From contig MU646549.1 of NCBI GenBank assembly GCA_026770585.1, positions 235,965 through 249,188 of the forward strand: a stretch of 13,224 nucleotides of DNA, read 5' to 3'. The notes beneath the pieces are model-generated. The model worked only from the letters and a program-made list of their open reading frames with translations. It had not been told where the DNA came from and ran no database searches. Source of the DNA: Baffinella frigidus (Eukaryota; Cryptophyceae; Cryptomonadales; Baffinellaceae). The number at the start of each line of letters is the position of its first letter. Position 1 is the stretch's first letter. The position numbers and the translations under genes are program-made. This document shows, in pieces, positions 12,993 to 13,224 of the stretch.

Positions 12993-13063
12993 CTTGCCCT
13001 TGCATTCCGCCAGGAACTTTTCGCGATCTTCCGGATAGTCTTCCAGCGCGAGCAGGTCCGTCC
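12993..13063 (-). CDS. BBS1: BBS1 exon w1 (or a near-complete duplicate of it)
   Basis: Encodes TDLLALEDYPEDREKFLAECKGK, which aligns with the acidic stretch of animal BBS1 just before the ITTMTTL strand. It is likely the helical insert within the propeller region. The donor is AAG|GTGCGT, phase 0, joining w2. The upstream boundary is weak: the only nearby AG is in TTACTAAG at 13064-13066, not a CAG. Three related copies exist: 12766-12839 (frameshifted), 12460-12494 (3' end only), and a copy cut by the right edge at 13216-13224. By the polarity seen at other exons, donor-bearing copies lie downstream of the true exon. The authentic exon may therefore be the one starting beyond the right edge, with this a duplicate. 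Confidence 0.6.
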
Positions 13064-13098
13064 CTTAGTAAGTCAGCGCCGTGCCCTTTTCTCGAAGC

Positions 13099-13166
13099 TA
13101 CCCCCCAACCCTCAAACCCCTAATCCCCAATCCCTAATTCCTACAACCCTACTCCGTAACCCCTAA
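13099..13166 (-). repeat. Telomere-like tract near right edge
   Basis: CCCTCAAACCCCTAATCCCC units, C-rich on plus. Confidence 0.75.
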
Positions 13167-13215
13167 ATCAACTTATCACGACAGCTATCAACTTAAGACA
13201 GGGCTCACAACGCAC

Positions 13216-13224
13216 CTTGCCCTT
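13216..13224 (-). CDS. BBS1: 3' end of a further w1 copy cut by the window edge
   Basis: Nine bases encode KGK followed by the donor GTGCGTTGTGAG. The intron start continues in the same way as after the 12460 copy (ACAGTCGT/AGCTGTCGT then GTGATAAGTTGA). It may be the authentic w1 exon, mostly outside the window. Confidence 0.55.

Larger units (their letters stand above)
913..13063 (-). other. BBS1: BBS1 gene, internal part (11 exons w1-w11; both ends outside the window)
   Basis: Minus-strand gene for the BBSome subunit BBS1, which forms the propeller that docks on the small GTPase ARL6/BBS3 and helps move membrane cargo in cilia (family knowledge). Eleven exons of 49-153 bases, joined at their splice sites, give 298 residues without a stop. 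Junction phases are 0,0,0,0,0,1,2,2,0,0, and w11 ends in phase 2; each donor phase fits the next acceptor. Anchors against remembered animal BBS1 are LVVGTEH (LVLGTEN), VPVFIAVTG (VPVFLEVSG), DVEYRIVVACRNG (DVEFRLAAACRNG), SLKGKK (THKGKK), VRMYKEK (VRIYRDK), AREDSTL (GREDNTL), GPPPEQDVPLNVPKKTK (GPPPAQAMKLNVPRKTR) and ADMHRIFQRDL (TAMHRAFQTDL). Donors are GT except w2 (GC). The intact frames argue for a working gene, not a pseudogene. The N-terminal propeller blades and the C-terminal domain are off the window. Confidence 0.93.

Noticed and set aside
913-13063. A BBS1 pseudogene
   Set aside because: The chosen exon set has no stop or frameshift, and all phases agree. Damage is confined to extra copies. 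RNA evidence is still needed for proof.

Overview
This is nuclear DNA from a flagellated eukaryotic microbe whose telomere-type heptamer is probably TTTAGGG. That repeat occurs in green algae, dinoflagellates, chromerids and some other algae; the sequence does not settle which group. Apart from repeats, the window holds one recognisable gene, on the minus strand: the middle part of BBS1, the beta-propeller subunit of the ciliary BBSome. It is cut into eleven short coding exons, called w1 (right, N-terminal side) to w11 (left, C-terminal side). They total about 0.9 kb in 12.15 kb. The eleven pieces join in order without a stop. Every junction phase matches, and the product follows animal BBS1 (compared from memory) from about residue 180 to about residue 440 of roughly 590. 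The first exons lie beyond the right edge, and the C-terminal GAE-type domain lies beyond the left edge.

Layout from right to left, in gene order: w1 12993-13063 (possibly itself a duplicate), w2 11787-11891, w3 11148-11231, w4 10213-10284, w5 8346-8498, w6 6619-6685, w7 5565-5643, w8 4870-4920, w9 4168-4216, w10 2436-2522, w11 913-992. Introns run from 555 to 1714 bases. They are filled with four things: degenerate telomere-like heptamers with locally homogenised variants (TTTAGGG, TTTCGGG, TTTGGGG, TTCAGGG, GTCTAGG, TGTAGGG, TTCCGGG); hairpin-type non-autonomous DNA transposons (MITEs); microsatellites and minisatellites; and many partial copies of the BBS1 exons.

The partial copies follow a rule. 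Copies upstream of an exon (higher coordinate) keep the 3' splice site and the first part of the exon. Copies downstream (lower coordinate) keep the last part of the exon and the 5' splice site. Tandem duplications with one end in an exon and the other in the adjacent intron would produce exactly this. The gene therefore carries about 25 decoy half-exons with plausible splice sites, and the splicing machinery must ignore them. Two exons (w4, w9) also have full-length second copies.

Several MITE insertions can be dated against the duplications because paralogous empty sites survive in the window. No rRNA, tRNA, CRISPR array or bacterial-type gene was seen. Exon calls rest on similarity to remembered BBS1 sequence plus splice-phase consistency; neither RNA evidence nor a database search was available.
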